This document shows, piece after piece, positions 38,488-48,000 of a DNA stretch of 64,000 nt. The notes beneath the pieces are model-generated. The model had not been told where the DNA came from. It saw only the letters and a list, made by a program, of their open reading frames with translations, and did no database searches. The DNA comes from Hondaea fermentalgiana (lineage: Eukaryota; Sar; Bigyra; Thraustochytrida; Thraustochytriidae). Every line of letters begins with the position of its first letter. Position 1 is the stretch's first letter. A program made the translations under genes and the position numbers. The DNA lies in the NCBI GenBank assembly GCA_014084085.1, contig NPFB01000149.1:35913-99912 (forward strand), in the 5' to 3' direction.

Positions 38488-39900
38488 CTGCCTGCCACGC
38501 GGTCGGCCGGACGAACGGCCGTGCGCTACGAGAGCGATGCGACCGTCGAGGAGAGCAGCTCAGCCGAGCCGAGCCGAGCCAAACCGAGCCGGGGCGGCGC
38601 GGAACGAAAGCGGAGTGTGTCGAAGTGACTGTGAGCATGGTTCTCGACACCTCGGGCCTCGCCTCAATGCAAGCCGACAGCCACCAGCCAAATATGAAAT
38701 AAATCGATCAAAGTCACTCGCCAAATCAACAAATCCATGCGTCCGTTTCTCCATGTATATTCGGAATTCGCCACGAAGCGGCCGTGGTTGTGGCGCCTGA
38801 GCTCCCACCTCCTCGCAGAGAATGCGAGAGAGAGAGGAGCAACAAGGCAGGCGGTGGCGGAGCGAGGCCAAAGGTGGGCTCCTCCCGCGTCGTTCATTCT
38901 TTTTCCTTCTTCCTTGCTTCTTCCTTCTTCCTTCTTCCTTTTTTCTTTTTCTTTTTTTTTTCTTTTCTTTATCCTTATCTTTTCTTTCTTTTTATCATTC
39001 GTTCGTGCGTTCGTTCGTTCGTTCGTGTATTGACGGTCCGCGGCTTTTCCTGCCGCCCAAACTAGACGCGCGCTCGCTCACAGGCCGAAGCGGGCTGCCA
39101 GTAGCTCTCGACCTAGCTCGCTGGCCGGCTGGGACGTATCGCAGCAGAGCAGGCAGGCGGCTGGCGGCTGGCTGGCGCACTGTCAAAAGCGACGAGGCGG
39201 ATAGAATTTGAGAATTTGGAACGCAATGCAATACAATGCCAGACGCTTGGGAATCACCAGGTTCGAGAGCAACCAACTGGCTGTTGCCCGAGCCGATTTC
39301 TTTCTCCAACCTACCAATCCACTAACCAACCAACCATGGAATTGGCGGACGATTCTTTGGAGTGATTTTTGCTTGTGCATTGCCATTTGTCCCCACAAGA
39401 TAGATGTCCGGCTGGCTGGGTATTTCGAAAATTCAAGCGAGGCTAATGGGACAGCGATGCCTGCGCCTAACCAAGAGGCGGAGCGGAGGAAGCCCGCGGC
39501 CGCGCAGACACCGCACGCGCTCCTTCCTGCCAAGCCGGAGACCAGATGCCAGATGCGGTGCAGATCGACGCCGATGGCGCAAGATTCCTCGTCCTTCGCG
39601 GTGCGGCACCGTGACGGCCCCGCGCCGCGGAGTCAGGGCGCTGGCCAGCTGACCGGCCGACCGGCCTGCCTGCAGCTAGCTGGCTGGTTGCAAGCCAGCT
39701 CTTTCTCATGGCCTAACCACCGACCAGCACGGCCTCGGCCCGACGAGACACTTCATTCTGCGCTACACCGCGCGATGCACCGCGCTCAGCCCCACGATGC
39801 ACAGCACTCGATTCTGCGATGCACCGCGTGCTGCGGCAGGCAGGGACGCCAGCCCGCTAGCCCGCCAGCCAGGCGAGGCAACGGAGCCCCATCTGGCCCT

Positions 39901-39953
39901 TCAAGTTCAACAACAAATTGCGGCCAAGCATCAAGTTCAACAACAAATTGCGG
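39901..39953. repeat. Perfect 23-bp direct repeat, 30-bp period
   Basis: A 23-bp word beginning TCAAGTTCAACAACAAATTG occurs at 39901-39923 and again at 39931-39953 with no mismatch, separated by 7 bp. It is AT-richer than its surroundings. Possible paired protein-binding site or a recent small duplication. Confidence 0.85.
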
Positions 39954-41962
39954 AGCAGTGACTGCGGCCGCAGCGCGTGCAGGAGCGCTGTGCACGCGCT
40001 GCCCTTTCTTTCTTTTTCTTTCTTTTCTTTGGACGTATGGTCACATCACTGGTAGTAAATCGTTAGTTAGGCATCACCGCAAAGATAAACTGTGGGGATA
40101 TGCGGTGCACGTGCTGGCAGACGGCCCCAATGGCCTCCGGCAACTATGCAGGCAGAAGAAGGAGGAGTCAAGGCTATTTGACGCCACGGTGATTCGATTG
40201 GCGGGTAGATTATTTTATAATGTGATTGTGATTCGATGAGCAATTCCATTCGATTCATATTAGTCCGGTTCGGTTCGCTGGTAGCAGGGCCAGCCTGGCC
40301 GAGCCTGAGCCTGAGCTGAGCCATGGCCACTACAGCAGTGGCAGCAGCTGTAGAAGCAGCAGTAGAGTTTCCTTTTCAATTCTTCTCTCCTTTGATCCGT
40401 CGCTCCTCCCCTTGCCTGCAGCCAACCATTCAACCAACCAATCATCGACTGAAGGAAAGCTCAAGTCGCCACGCTGCTCCCTCCGGTCCGCCGCCCTGGC
40501 CAGCCGGCGGCGGCTGGCCGACGCGTCGGTCGTTTCTGCGTGCCTACGTGCGTTCGCTGCTGCAACCGTGCGGCGCGTGCGCGCGGTGCGGCAGCGAGGA
40601 TCTTGTGATCGGCAGCGGTGGTGTGGAAGGCAGCTGCAGCACAGACAGCAGCAGCAGCAGCAGGGCAGAGGCCCCACCCACGTCTACACCGCCAATGATT
40701 GGGAAAAAGGGACGAGAACCGCGAGGCCACACTTCTCTGGCAGCGCGTGCCGCACCGTCATCGCCTACGCGTCGCGCCCGGGATGGTTCGATGCGGCACG
40801 GATCTAGTGATCCTCTCTGCCGATCGCTGTCGGCACCGCCCGGGCAAGAGGTCGCGAGTCCGATACTCGCGGCCGCTTGTGGTCGCGAGGCGAGGCGAGG
40901 CAAGAATTTCGAAAAACTCCTCTGGACGATAAGCCAAGAATAAATATAAAAGGGTCGCGCTGCGCAAAAAGCACTGCTGCTGCTGCTGCTGCTGCTGCTT
41001 GCTTGCTGTTGCGTCGGGCTGGCGCTCGGTCGGTCGCTCGGCCGCTCGCTCGGTCGGTCGCTCGGCTGGTCGGCAGCTAACCGCGGATTCGGGTGTCGGT
41101 CAAGCGTGGCGTTCCACTCGCCCCTCGCGCGGCCCACCTGGCGGGCACGCGACGAGCCAACAGACCTGGCAGATCGATCGATGATCGATCGATCAATGGT
41201 CGCCAGACTCTGCATTTTACAGAAAGAAAGAAGGCAAGAAAGAAGGAAAGAAAAAAAGAAAAGAAAAGATCTCCGCACTGCAGCCAGGAGCTCGCAGATG
41301 ATGGATGATGAGCTCTCGAGATCGGCAAGTCCGTTCGACCTGCATCAGGCTGGCTGGCTGACCGGCTGACCGGCTGGCTGGCCGACCGCGATGCCTAACC
41401 CACCCACCCACCCTCGCCAAGCACGACGAGGCGAGACGCGGCGCGGCGGCCCAGCCCGCCAGCCACACAAATTTCGGCCTCCTCCCGCCCCGCCGCCCCA
41501 CCGTGACGCCGCCTCTGCTTCGCTCTGCTCCGCTCTGCCTGCAGTGCAGTGCAGTGCGAGCCTGCCTCCAACTTGAAGCCCGCCCTCTGCAGTGCAGCTA
41601 GCAATAATTACGCTGCTGCCAGCCAGACGGTCTCGCGGTCCGTCTGCAACCGTCTTGCGGCGCGGGCGGAGCGGAGCGGCGAGTTGCTAGATCATGGCTT
41701 GCAGCGAAGGGCGGCTGGCTGGTAGGCTGGCAGGCAGGCTTGGCTGGAAGGGATCGCAATTGCCGCGTCGGGATCGATTCATCGATCGTCCGACTCCCGC
41801 AAGCCACCTCCTCCTCCTCCTCCTCCTCGTCGGCAGTGGCGCTGGCGGCGGTGCATTTGCGTTGCGCCGCCTAACTTGGGTAGCTCTTTCACCCACCACA
41901 TTTTGACAGTGGGCGATTGCGATGATGATGAGCGATGGCGATGGCGATCGTCGCGTGGCCTC

Positions 41963-42040
41963 CTGCTGCTGCTGCTGCTGCTGCTGCCAGTGCTGCTGCT
42001 GCTGCTTCTTCTGCTGCCGCTGCTGATTTGCTGCAGCTTT
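41963..42040. repeat. TGC (CTG/CAG) triplet repeat tract
   Basis: Imperfect run of CTG triplets over about 75 bp, roughly 370-440 bp upstream of the DHHC acyltransferase start. A second, shorter GCT run lies at 40976-41000. Neither lies in a supportable coding frame. Confidence 0.85.
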
Positions 42041-42405
42041 TGCTGCGCTGACGGAGAAAGATGAATTGCCACCCTACTACATACTACATCACAGGCCACG
42101 ATCGATTCAATTATGATGCTGTCTGTGCGTGCCGTGGCTGAAATACTGACTCCGTGGCCCCTTCTTCAAGTTGCAGGTGTCGCGATACCAGCGCGCACTG
42201 GACGGCCCGTCCCTGCGCCGCAAATAGGCCCTATTCGCGCCACCTAATAGACCGGTTCGTGCGGACTCCCCCTCCCCCGTGTGTGTGCAGGCGCGAGGCG
42301 AGGAGAACCTCCCGAGGGAGACGGCGGGAGGGAGACCCGTTGCCCCCCCGCGCGCGCGCGCTCCGGTGGCAGCAGCGCGCCAAACGGATAGCCCGCGCGG
42401 CGAAG

Positions 42406-43137
42406 ATGCCCGCGATGGTGCGCAAGAACGGCTTGCACCCGCCGTTCACGGTGCCGGTGCTCCTCGCGTGGGTCGGCCAGGCGACCAGTTTCTTCATCTG
42501 CGGCGCCGTCTTGTACCTCCTTAGCGAGACCTGGGCGACGGTGATTGCGGTCCTGCTCATGGTTTCTGTCACGGGCTTATGGTTCTACGTGCAAGGCGTC
42601 GACCCAGCCCAGCCAGGAGGCTTTCCCCTCCCTTGCTTTCGCACCTCTCAAGCCAAGGCACGCTACTGCGCCGTCTGCAAAAAGGTGGTCCCAGGCCTCG
42701 ACCACCACTGCCCTTGGCTCGGTCATTGCGTCGGCACGCGCAACTATCTTCAGTTCTATCTCCTTAGTGTCATGGGCTGGGTCTGCGCTGCATGGCAGTG
42801 TGTCATAGGCCTTTACTTGGTCCTCGACGAGACCTCGCGCGAGCAGGGCATCGCACGTGCCCAAGGCTCCAAGACCACCTTTGCTGCTATCCTCGGGGTG
42901 CATTTCCTTTGCTCTGTCATCATTCTCTCCTCGTACATTAGTCTTTGGGCCTTTCATACTTATTTGCTCTACATTGGCAAGGGAACATACATGTATATGA
43001 TCGACCAGAGCAACGCGCGTCGCGGGCTTGGTCAGGCTACAAAGGCTGCCAAGCCCAGCGCAACTGCACCCGCGAACCAAGAGTCCACACAAGGTGCTAG
43101 CGCGGAACAAGAACACGTAGATAGCTCACCCGTTTAG
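42406..43137 (+). CDS. DHHC-type protein S-acyltransferase
   Basis: Integral membrane palmitoyltransferase of 243 residues, which attaches fatty acids to cysteines of target proteins on Golgi or plasma membranes. The ATG at 42406 (MPAMVRKNG) is chosen over the open frame upstream, which is Arg/Pro-rich leader. Two hydrophobic helices (about 14-36 and 43-62) precede the cysteine-rich domain at about 76-118: FRTSQAKARYCAVC, then DHHC at 99-102 (LDHHCPWLGHCVG) and NYLQFY. Two more helices follow (about 115-140 and 160-190), then a short Ala/Ser-rich tail. The TTxE-like motif after the last helix is weak (GKGTYMYMIDQ). The protein is shorter than many family members, with the minimal four-helix plan. 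Confidence 0.9.
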   Translation: MPAMVRKNGLHPPFTVPVLLAWVGQATSFFICGAVLYLLSETWATVIAVLLMVSVTGLWFYVQGVDPAQPGGFPLPCFRTSQAKARYCAVCKKVVPGLDHHCPWLGHCVGTRNYLQFYLLSVMGWVCAAWQCVIGLYLVLDETSREQGIARAQGSKTTFAAILGVHFLCSVIILSSYISLWAFHTYLLYIGKGTYMYMIDQSNARRGLGQATKAAKPSATAPANQESTQGASAEQEHVDSSPV

Positions 43138-43894
43138 TCACGCTCACAACTCGTACTCTCGCTCAAGAATATGAAAGGTTGCAAAGCCCCTTCCATTGGC
43201 AGACCAAAATCATGCGCATGCACACAAAGTAAACTCCATCGGGTTCCAACGCTTCTTCTTTTTTTCACCCTCCTCTTCTTCATGCGAAAGCTCAGAGTTT
43301 GTCTCCAAGGCGATGCTCGCCATGCTCGCAGCTCGCATGCCCCCTCACACTTTGCGAAAAGGGACGTGCTCACACTCGCTAATCGCTCGCATCACAGAGC
43401 GAGTCCCGCGAAGCAAATTCCCGTTTCTTCTTGGCATTACTGTCCTTCAAATGTTTCTCGATGGACAGCACAGCGATGCCACCAAGGGCATCGTCTCCCC
43501 TCCCCCCCCCNNNNNNNNNNNNNNNNNNNNNNNNNNNNNNNNNNNNNNNNNNNNNNNNNNNNNNNNNNNNNNNNNNNNNNNNNNNNNNNNNNNNNNNNNN
43601 NNNNNNNNNNCCCCCCCAAAAAAAAAAAAGATAAGACAAAACGTATGCAGAGAATTCCTGTAGATTGTTTTGTGTAATTTATGAAAAGTGTTGCCGCCGC
43701 TTCATACTTTCTTGGGTTTTGATCATACAAGTCTGCCCCTACAAGACATTTGTGTGCATCTGAGATCGGCTTGAATAGGCTTCTTCGTTGGGTCAAACAC
43801 CAAGAATCAAAAGGGCATTTTCCAACAAAACAAAAGATTAAGGCGTACCATCCTCCATCTCAGGTCAAAGGCTAATGATCAAATGGAGAGTGGC
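43138..43894. other. Convergent 3' region with a poly-C assembly gap
   Basis: About 760 bp between the stops of the DHHC gene and the methyltransferase. No gene is recognisable. It is interrupted by 100 N flanked on both sides by C-runs. Confidence 0.55.
43511..43610. other. Assembly gap (100 N) inside a poly-C tract
   Basis: 100 N, preceded by nine C (43502-43510) and followed by seven C then twelve A (43611-43629). The homopolymer itself probably broke the assembly. Confidence 0.97.
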
Positions 43895-44692
43895 CTATGC
43901 AGAAGAAGAAGAAGAAGAAGAAGAAGAAGAAGAAGAATGCGCTGCAGCTTTGGTTTGCGTAATGAAAAAATATCCCATGCCGTGATCAATCTGCTGGATC
44001 GCCGGCGGCGAAAGGCCATCGTGCTCCAAATAACGCTTGCGAAAGTGAGGCTGCTGAAACGTGATTTGTACAAAAACACCACCTGGTACAAGCACACGCG
44101 TCACCGCGTCCATCATTGCAGCAGTGTCCTTGCGCGTTTCTTCATTGGGGTTCCACGGATCGCCTTCATCCGTGACAAGAGCGTCCATGGCAGCCTTGTC
44201 CACCACAAAGTCGAAACTTGCATCGGCAAATCCTGACAGAGACCGCATGTCCATCGTTTCCCACGTCAAGTCCGGGTATCGCGCGCGCATGCTCAAAATC
44301 ACAGTCTCTGAAAAGTCGATGCTTGTTACCTGTCTCGCCACCTGCACGTCTCCATCATCCTCCGATCCCCCCTGCGCCAGAGAATCAGAGAACCCCGAAT
44401 TTCCGCAGCCAACGACCAGAACTCTAATGGCATCATTTCCTTCCTTCTTGCCCGCCGCAAGCACGGGCTCCAGCAGGTGCGCCACCACGCCGTAGTCGGC
44501 CAACCACTCGTACGCCTCTTCCCGTGCGAAGCGGGCCTCCCAGTACTCGCGCGTCTTGTACACGCGGTTGTCCGCTGGTGGCTCGTGCTCCTTGACCTCG
44601 TCCTCGTTCTTGCCCTTGCCCGGCTCCCCTGCGGTCTCCGCGTCCTGCTCCTGCTGCGTCTCGGCCGCGAGCGCGGCTTCCTCGCGCTCCAT
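43895..44692 (-). CDS. Class I SAM-dependent methyltransferase (EEF1A-KMT4/METTL13-like)
   Basis: 265 residues from the ATG at 44692 (MEREEAAL). The open frame upstream crosses CTTGG/GTCTT repeats. After an acidic tail come KTREYWEARF (about 46-55), the SAM-binding glycine loop VLVVGCGNSG at 91-100, the acidic strand end TSIDFSE at about 123-129, and FDFVVDKAAMDAL at about 160-172. That last motif is typical of the elongation-factor-1A lysine methyltransferase group. Post-motif LVPGGVFVQITF is at about 201-212. It ends in twelve Ser encoded by GAA/TTC repeats at 43903-43938. The substrate is inferred from family only, and another protein lysine could be the target. Confidence 0.85.
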   Translation of the reverse strand: MEREEAALAAETQQEQDAETAGEPGKGKNEDEVKEHEPPADNRVYKTREYWEARFAREEAYEWLADYGVVAHLLEPVLAAGKKEGNDAIRVLVVGCGNSGFSDSLAQGGSEDDGDVQVARQVTSIDFSETVILSMRARYPDLTWETMDMRSLSGFADASFDFVVDKAAMDALVTDEGDPWNPNEETRKDTAAMMDAVTRVLVPGGVFVQITFQQPHFRKRYLEHDGLSPPAIQQIDHGMGYFFITQTKAAAHSSSSSSSSSSSSA

Positions 44693-45060
44693 CCTGCCTT
44701 GGCTTGGCTTTGCTTGGCTTGGCTTTCCTTTTGTCTTGTCTTGTCTCGTCTCGTCTTCCCGTCTTGTCTTGTCTGGTTGGAAAAACAGGGCAAGCCCAAG
44801 CAAAGCAAGCAAGCGCGCAAGGCCCACGTCGAAAGGAAGAAGAACAAGAGGTCCGTCTCGGGCGCGGCTCTGGCAGCGGCGTGAGCTGCCCGGTCCCAGA
44901 GGCCGGCGACGGACCGCCCTGTCGAGGGTGAACATACGCAACACGTCGAGGCCGCACGAGACGAGACGAGACGAGACGAGACGAGACGAGACGAGACGAA
45001 ACGCAGAGGTGGCACAGCAAGCGAAATCAGAGCAACGAAGAGCGCGCGTGACCCACGCTC
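44693..45060. promoter_or_regulatory. Divergent promoter of the methyltransferase (-) and GCN2 (+)
   Basis: Only 368 bp separate the two start codons. The methyltransferase side holds CTTGG, GTCTT and GTCTC pentamers (44697-44780). The GCN2 side holds a GAGAC array of about eight copies (44957-45000). Both genes therefore have pentamer repeats in their presumed leaders. Confidence 0.65.
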
Positions 45061-48000
45061 ATGCCCAAGCGAAGAGGGAAACCCAGCCGCAACGGAGGCA
45101 TCACGGGCCAGGGCCATGGCCCCGCGAGCCCGGTAGCCGTCAAATCCGCGTCTGCGCGCAATCTCGTCAACAGCAATGGTACCCTCAAGACCGACGATCC
45201 AGACGGCCCTCGCGAGGTCAACGAGGCGGCCGAAGAAGAAATGCTCGTGCTCGAATCCATCTTTGGCGGCGAAATCGTGCGCGATGGCCACGTCTGGGGA
45301 CAACCCAAAATCAAAATACTCGTGCAACCCCACCTCTCACAGCGAGGAGGCCCACAAGCTCACGAGAATGTGCTCAAGGCTGAGCTCGAGGTGGTTTACA
45401 CCAAAGCCTATCCGCGCACGCCCCCCACAATCAAGGTGCTCCAAGCACAAGGTATCAAACAGGAGAGCGCCAAGCTACTCGAGAAAGCCATTCGCCAAGA
45501 AGGACTCGCAAAGGCTGGCCCAGATGCCGAACCATTTTTGTATGATATTGTGCAGACCACGCAGGCCTTTCTTCTCGAACATCGCGTGCGCACGACCTCG
45601 TTTTACGAAGAGTTTCAGGCCAAAGAGGCCCGAGTCGCAGCACAGCAGCGCGTGCTCGAGGCGCAGCGAGTCGAACAGGAACGCCGCAAGGCTGCCAACC
45701 TCCATGCCCGCGTCGATCGCGCGCTTGATGCCCCTGCGATCCCGTCTCCCCTCCTCGCCGCCGTGCAATCTGACCCGCTCACAGCCCGCCCTTCTTCGCA
45801 ACGACAGGAGGACCTCGACGCGGAACCAATGCTTCCACTCGCGCTACCTCCAGGCGCGGGGCCCTCCACAAATTCGCGCTACCTCAAGGACTTCGATGAG
45901 CTCCAGGTCCTTGGGGTTGGAGGCTTTGGCAAGGTCGTCAAGGCTCGCAACCGTCTTGACGGCCGTGTCTATGCCATTAAGAAGATCAAGTTCGAGGGCA
46001 GTGAAAACGACATGAAGCTTTTGCGCGAGGTTACTTCGCTCGCAAAAATGTCACACCAATACATTGTACGCTATTACCAAGCCTGGGTCGAAGAGACTGA
46101 AGATGATGATAGTGACAGTGACGGCGATGACTACGACGATGGTTTTGGCACTGACTCGGTCACGACAGGCCAGCGGTCTTCGCGAGGCCCCATCTCGCAT
46201 TTGCTCACGTCTTCGACGACCCCAAATTCGAAAAAACCTTTTCCCCCATCTTCTTCTTCCGACACTTCCTCTCACGCAGGGGGCTTTCTATTCTCGCCTG
46301 CCTCAGTCTCCAAGTCTGGGTCGAGCGCCGAAGCCAGCGACGAGTCTGACGTGGAGTCTGAAGCCTCATCCTCCTCGTCCTCTTCGTCATCTGCCTCATC
46401 TGCGGCCGAGTCAGAATCAGGATCTGAAGCGAGCCCATCCTCAGACTCGGACGCGGCTTCCGACTCGGCGTCCTCGAACGACTTTCCCTCTGTTGGCTAT
46501 GACTTTGGCGACTGGTCCGATGAAGAAGGCCTAGGCGCGGACGAGACCCTCGATCAGGCTGCGAGTGGACTATCCTCGTCAGGATTCCGCTATGCAGGAG
46601 CGAGCAACTCATTGGCGCGGCTCTCTGCGCGCGGTGAAGAAGCTGACTTGCATGAGGCATCATCCGGAAAACATGGACCCAATGACGAAGAGCAGCCGCG
46701 CATTCGTCAGACTCTCTACATTCAAATGGAGTATTGCTCCGGGCAGACGCTGCGGCAGGTCATCGACGAAGGAAGACTGGCCGGCCAGCAAATTACCGTC
46801 TGGAAACTCTTTCGTCAGCTTTGCGAAGCGCTCGTGTATGTACACGAAACATGCCACTTCATCCACCGAGATCTCAAGCCCGACAATGTCTTTCTCGACG
46901 AGCATGGCAATGTAAAGCTTGGTGATTTCGGCCTTGCCATCACGTCTACCCCGGCTTCGGCCCACGCTGCCGCGGTCGCTGTGGCCGCAAGAGTAGCAGC
47001 CGCCGCTGCAGACGCCGCCACCGCTGCCGACGCAACGACAGATGCGGACGCCAGGAACACTCCCACTGGCAAAGGCAAAGCATCAAAAGCAACAAAGGAG
47101 GCAAATGACAAAAACAGGACCAAAAAGAAGGGGAAAACCAAAAAGAAAGCAGCGGCGAAGACGACGACGCAGGATCAGGCCATCCAGAAAAAATCCGCCT
47201 CCGCCACTTCCCGCAAAGAATTTGGTTCCGCCATCCCAGACCTGACTGAAGACGGCAAGACTGGCGGCGTTGGGACAGCACTCTACCGCGCGCAAGAGGT
47301 GCTCTCGGGCCGGTATAGCGAAAAATGCGACATGTGGAGCCTTGGGATCATTCTTTTCGAGATGCTTTTGCCGCCTTTCCCCACAAGTTTGGAGCGTATA
47401 CGCACACTGATGGAACTTCGCGAACATGGTCGCGTAGAGTCGGTCTCGCTTCCGCGAAAAACGTTGCATCTGATCCAAGATCTCTTGGCGCACGACCCGG
47501 ACAAGCGTCCGAGCGCGCAGACAGTGATTGGAAGGATACCGCACAAGCTGGAGACCGAGGAGCGGTACTTTGACGAAGTCCTACGTGTCGTACGGTCCTC
47601 GGACGCCTCGCCTCTGTACAGCCGCCTCATGGACGCTCTTTTCACCCAGCGCACGCGCGATGAGGTCTTTTTCACCTATGACGCCGCCCTTTTGCAGGAC
47701 CAGTCGGCTGTGGACCATTTGGCGCATGGCCGCGAGCTTGCAGCACAAATGGCTGCATTTGGCGAGATGCAGCAAGCCTTTGCGCGTTTCGGGGCGATTC
47801 CCTTTTCTGCCCCCTTGCTCACTCCGAAACGAGCCGCGCCGCTTTCTGCTGCTGCGGCAACCGTGACGGGTAATCTATCCCAAGAACCGCAAGACCCTTC
47901 CACTACGCAGCTCATGGATGCACAGGGCACAATCGTGGAGCTCCCGCGCAATCTTACGCGTCCCTTTGCACGATACCTCGCTTTGCGCGGCAACGTTCTC

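Larger units (their letters stand above)
35593..42405. other. 6.8-kb gene-poor block dense in short tandem repeats
   Basis: I see no supportable gene here. Repeats include ACGC (35682-35715), TTTTC-rich DNA (36127-36202), GGAA (36533-36560), CCTTG (36884-36906), CT (37930-37962), GGCAA (38451-38487), GAGCC (38562-38592), TTCC/TTTC (38900-38995), GTTC (38998-39027), TTTC (40003-40033), GCT (40976-41000), GCTCGGTCG (41020-41070), ATCG (41171-41195), GAAA (41220-41268), CTC (41806-41830) and TGC (41963-42040). GGCTGGCT and CCAGCCAG words are scattered throughout. Open frames of up to about 340 codons exist on both strands but have repeat-driven, shifting composition. The left edge should hold the AP2 promoter and the right edge the DHHC promoter. 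Confidence 0.6.

Noticed and set aside
39208..40239. Open frame of 343 codons in the gene-poor block
   Set aside because: Composition shifts with local repeats, it has no recognisable domain, and it includes the 23-bp direct repeat as a translated duplicate.
40850..40885. T-arm-like hairpin GCGAG-TCCGATA-CTCGC suggesting a tRNA
   Set aside because: No matching acceptor stem, D arm or anticodon arm could be found at the right distance upstream.
40544..41278. Minus-strand frame of 244 codons with Ser and Arg runs
   Set aside because: Driven by GCT, GCTCGGTCG and GAAA microsatellites.
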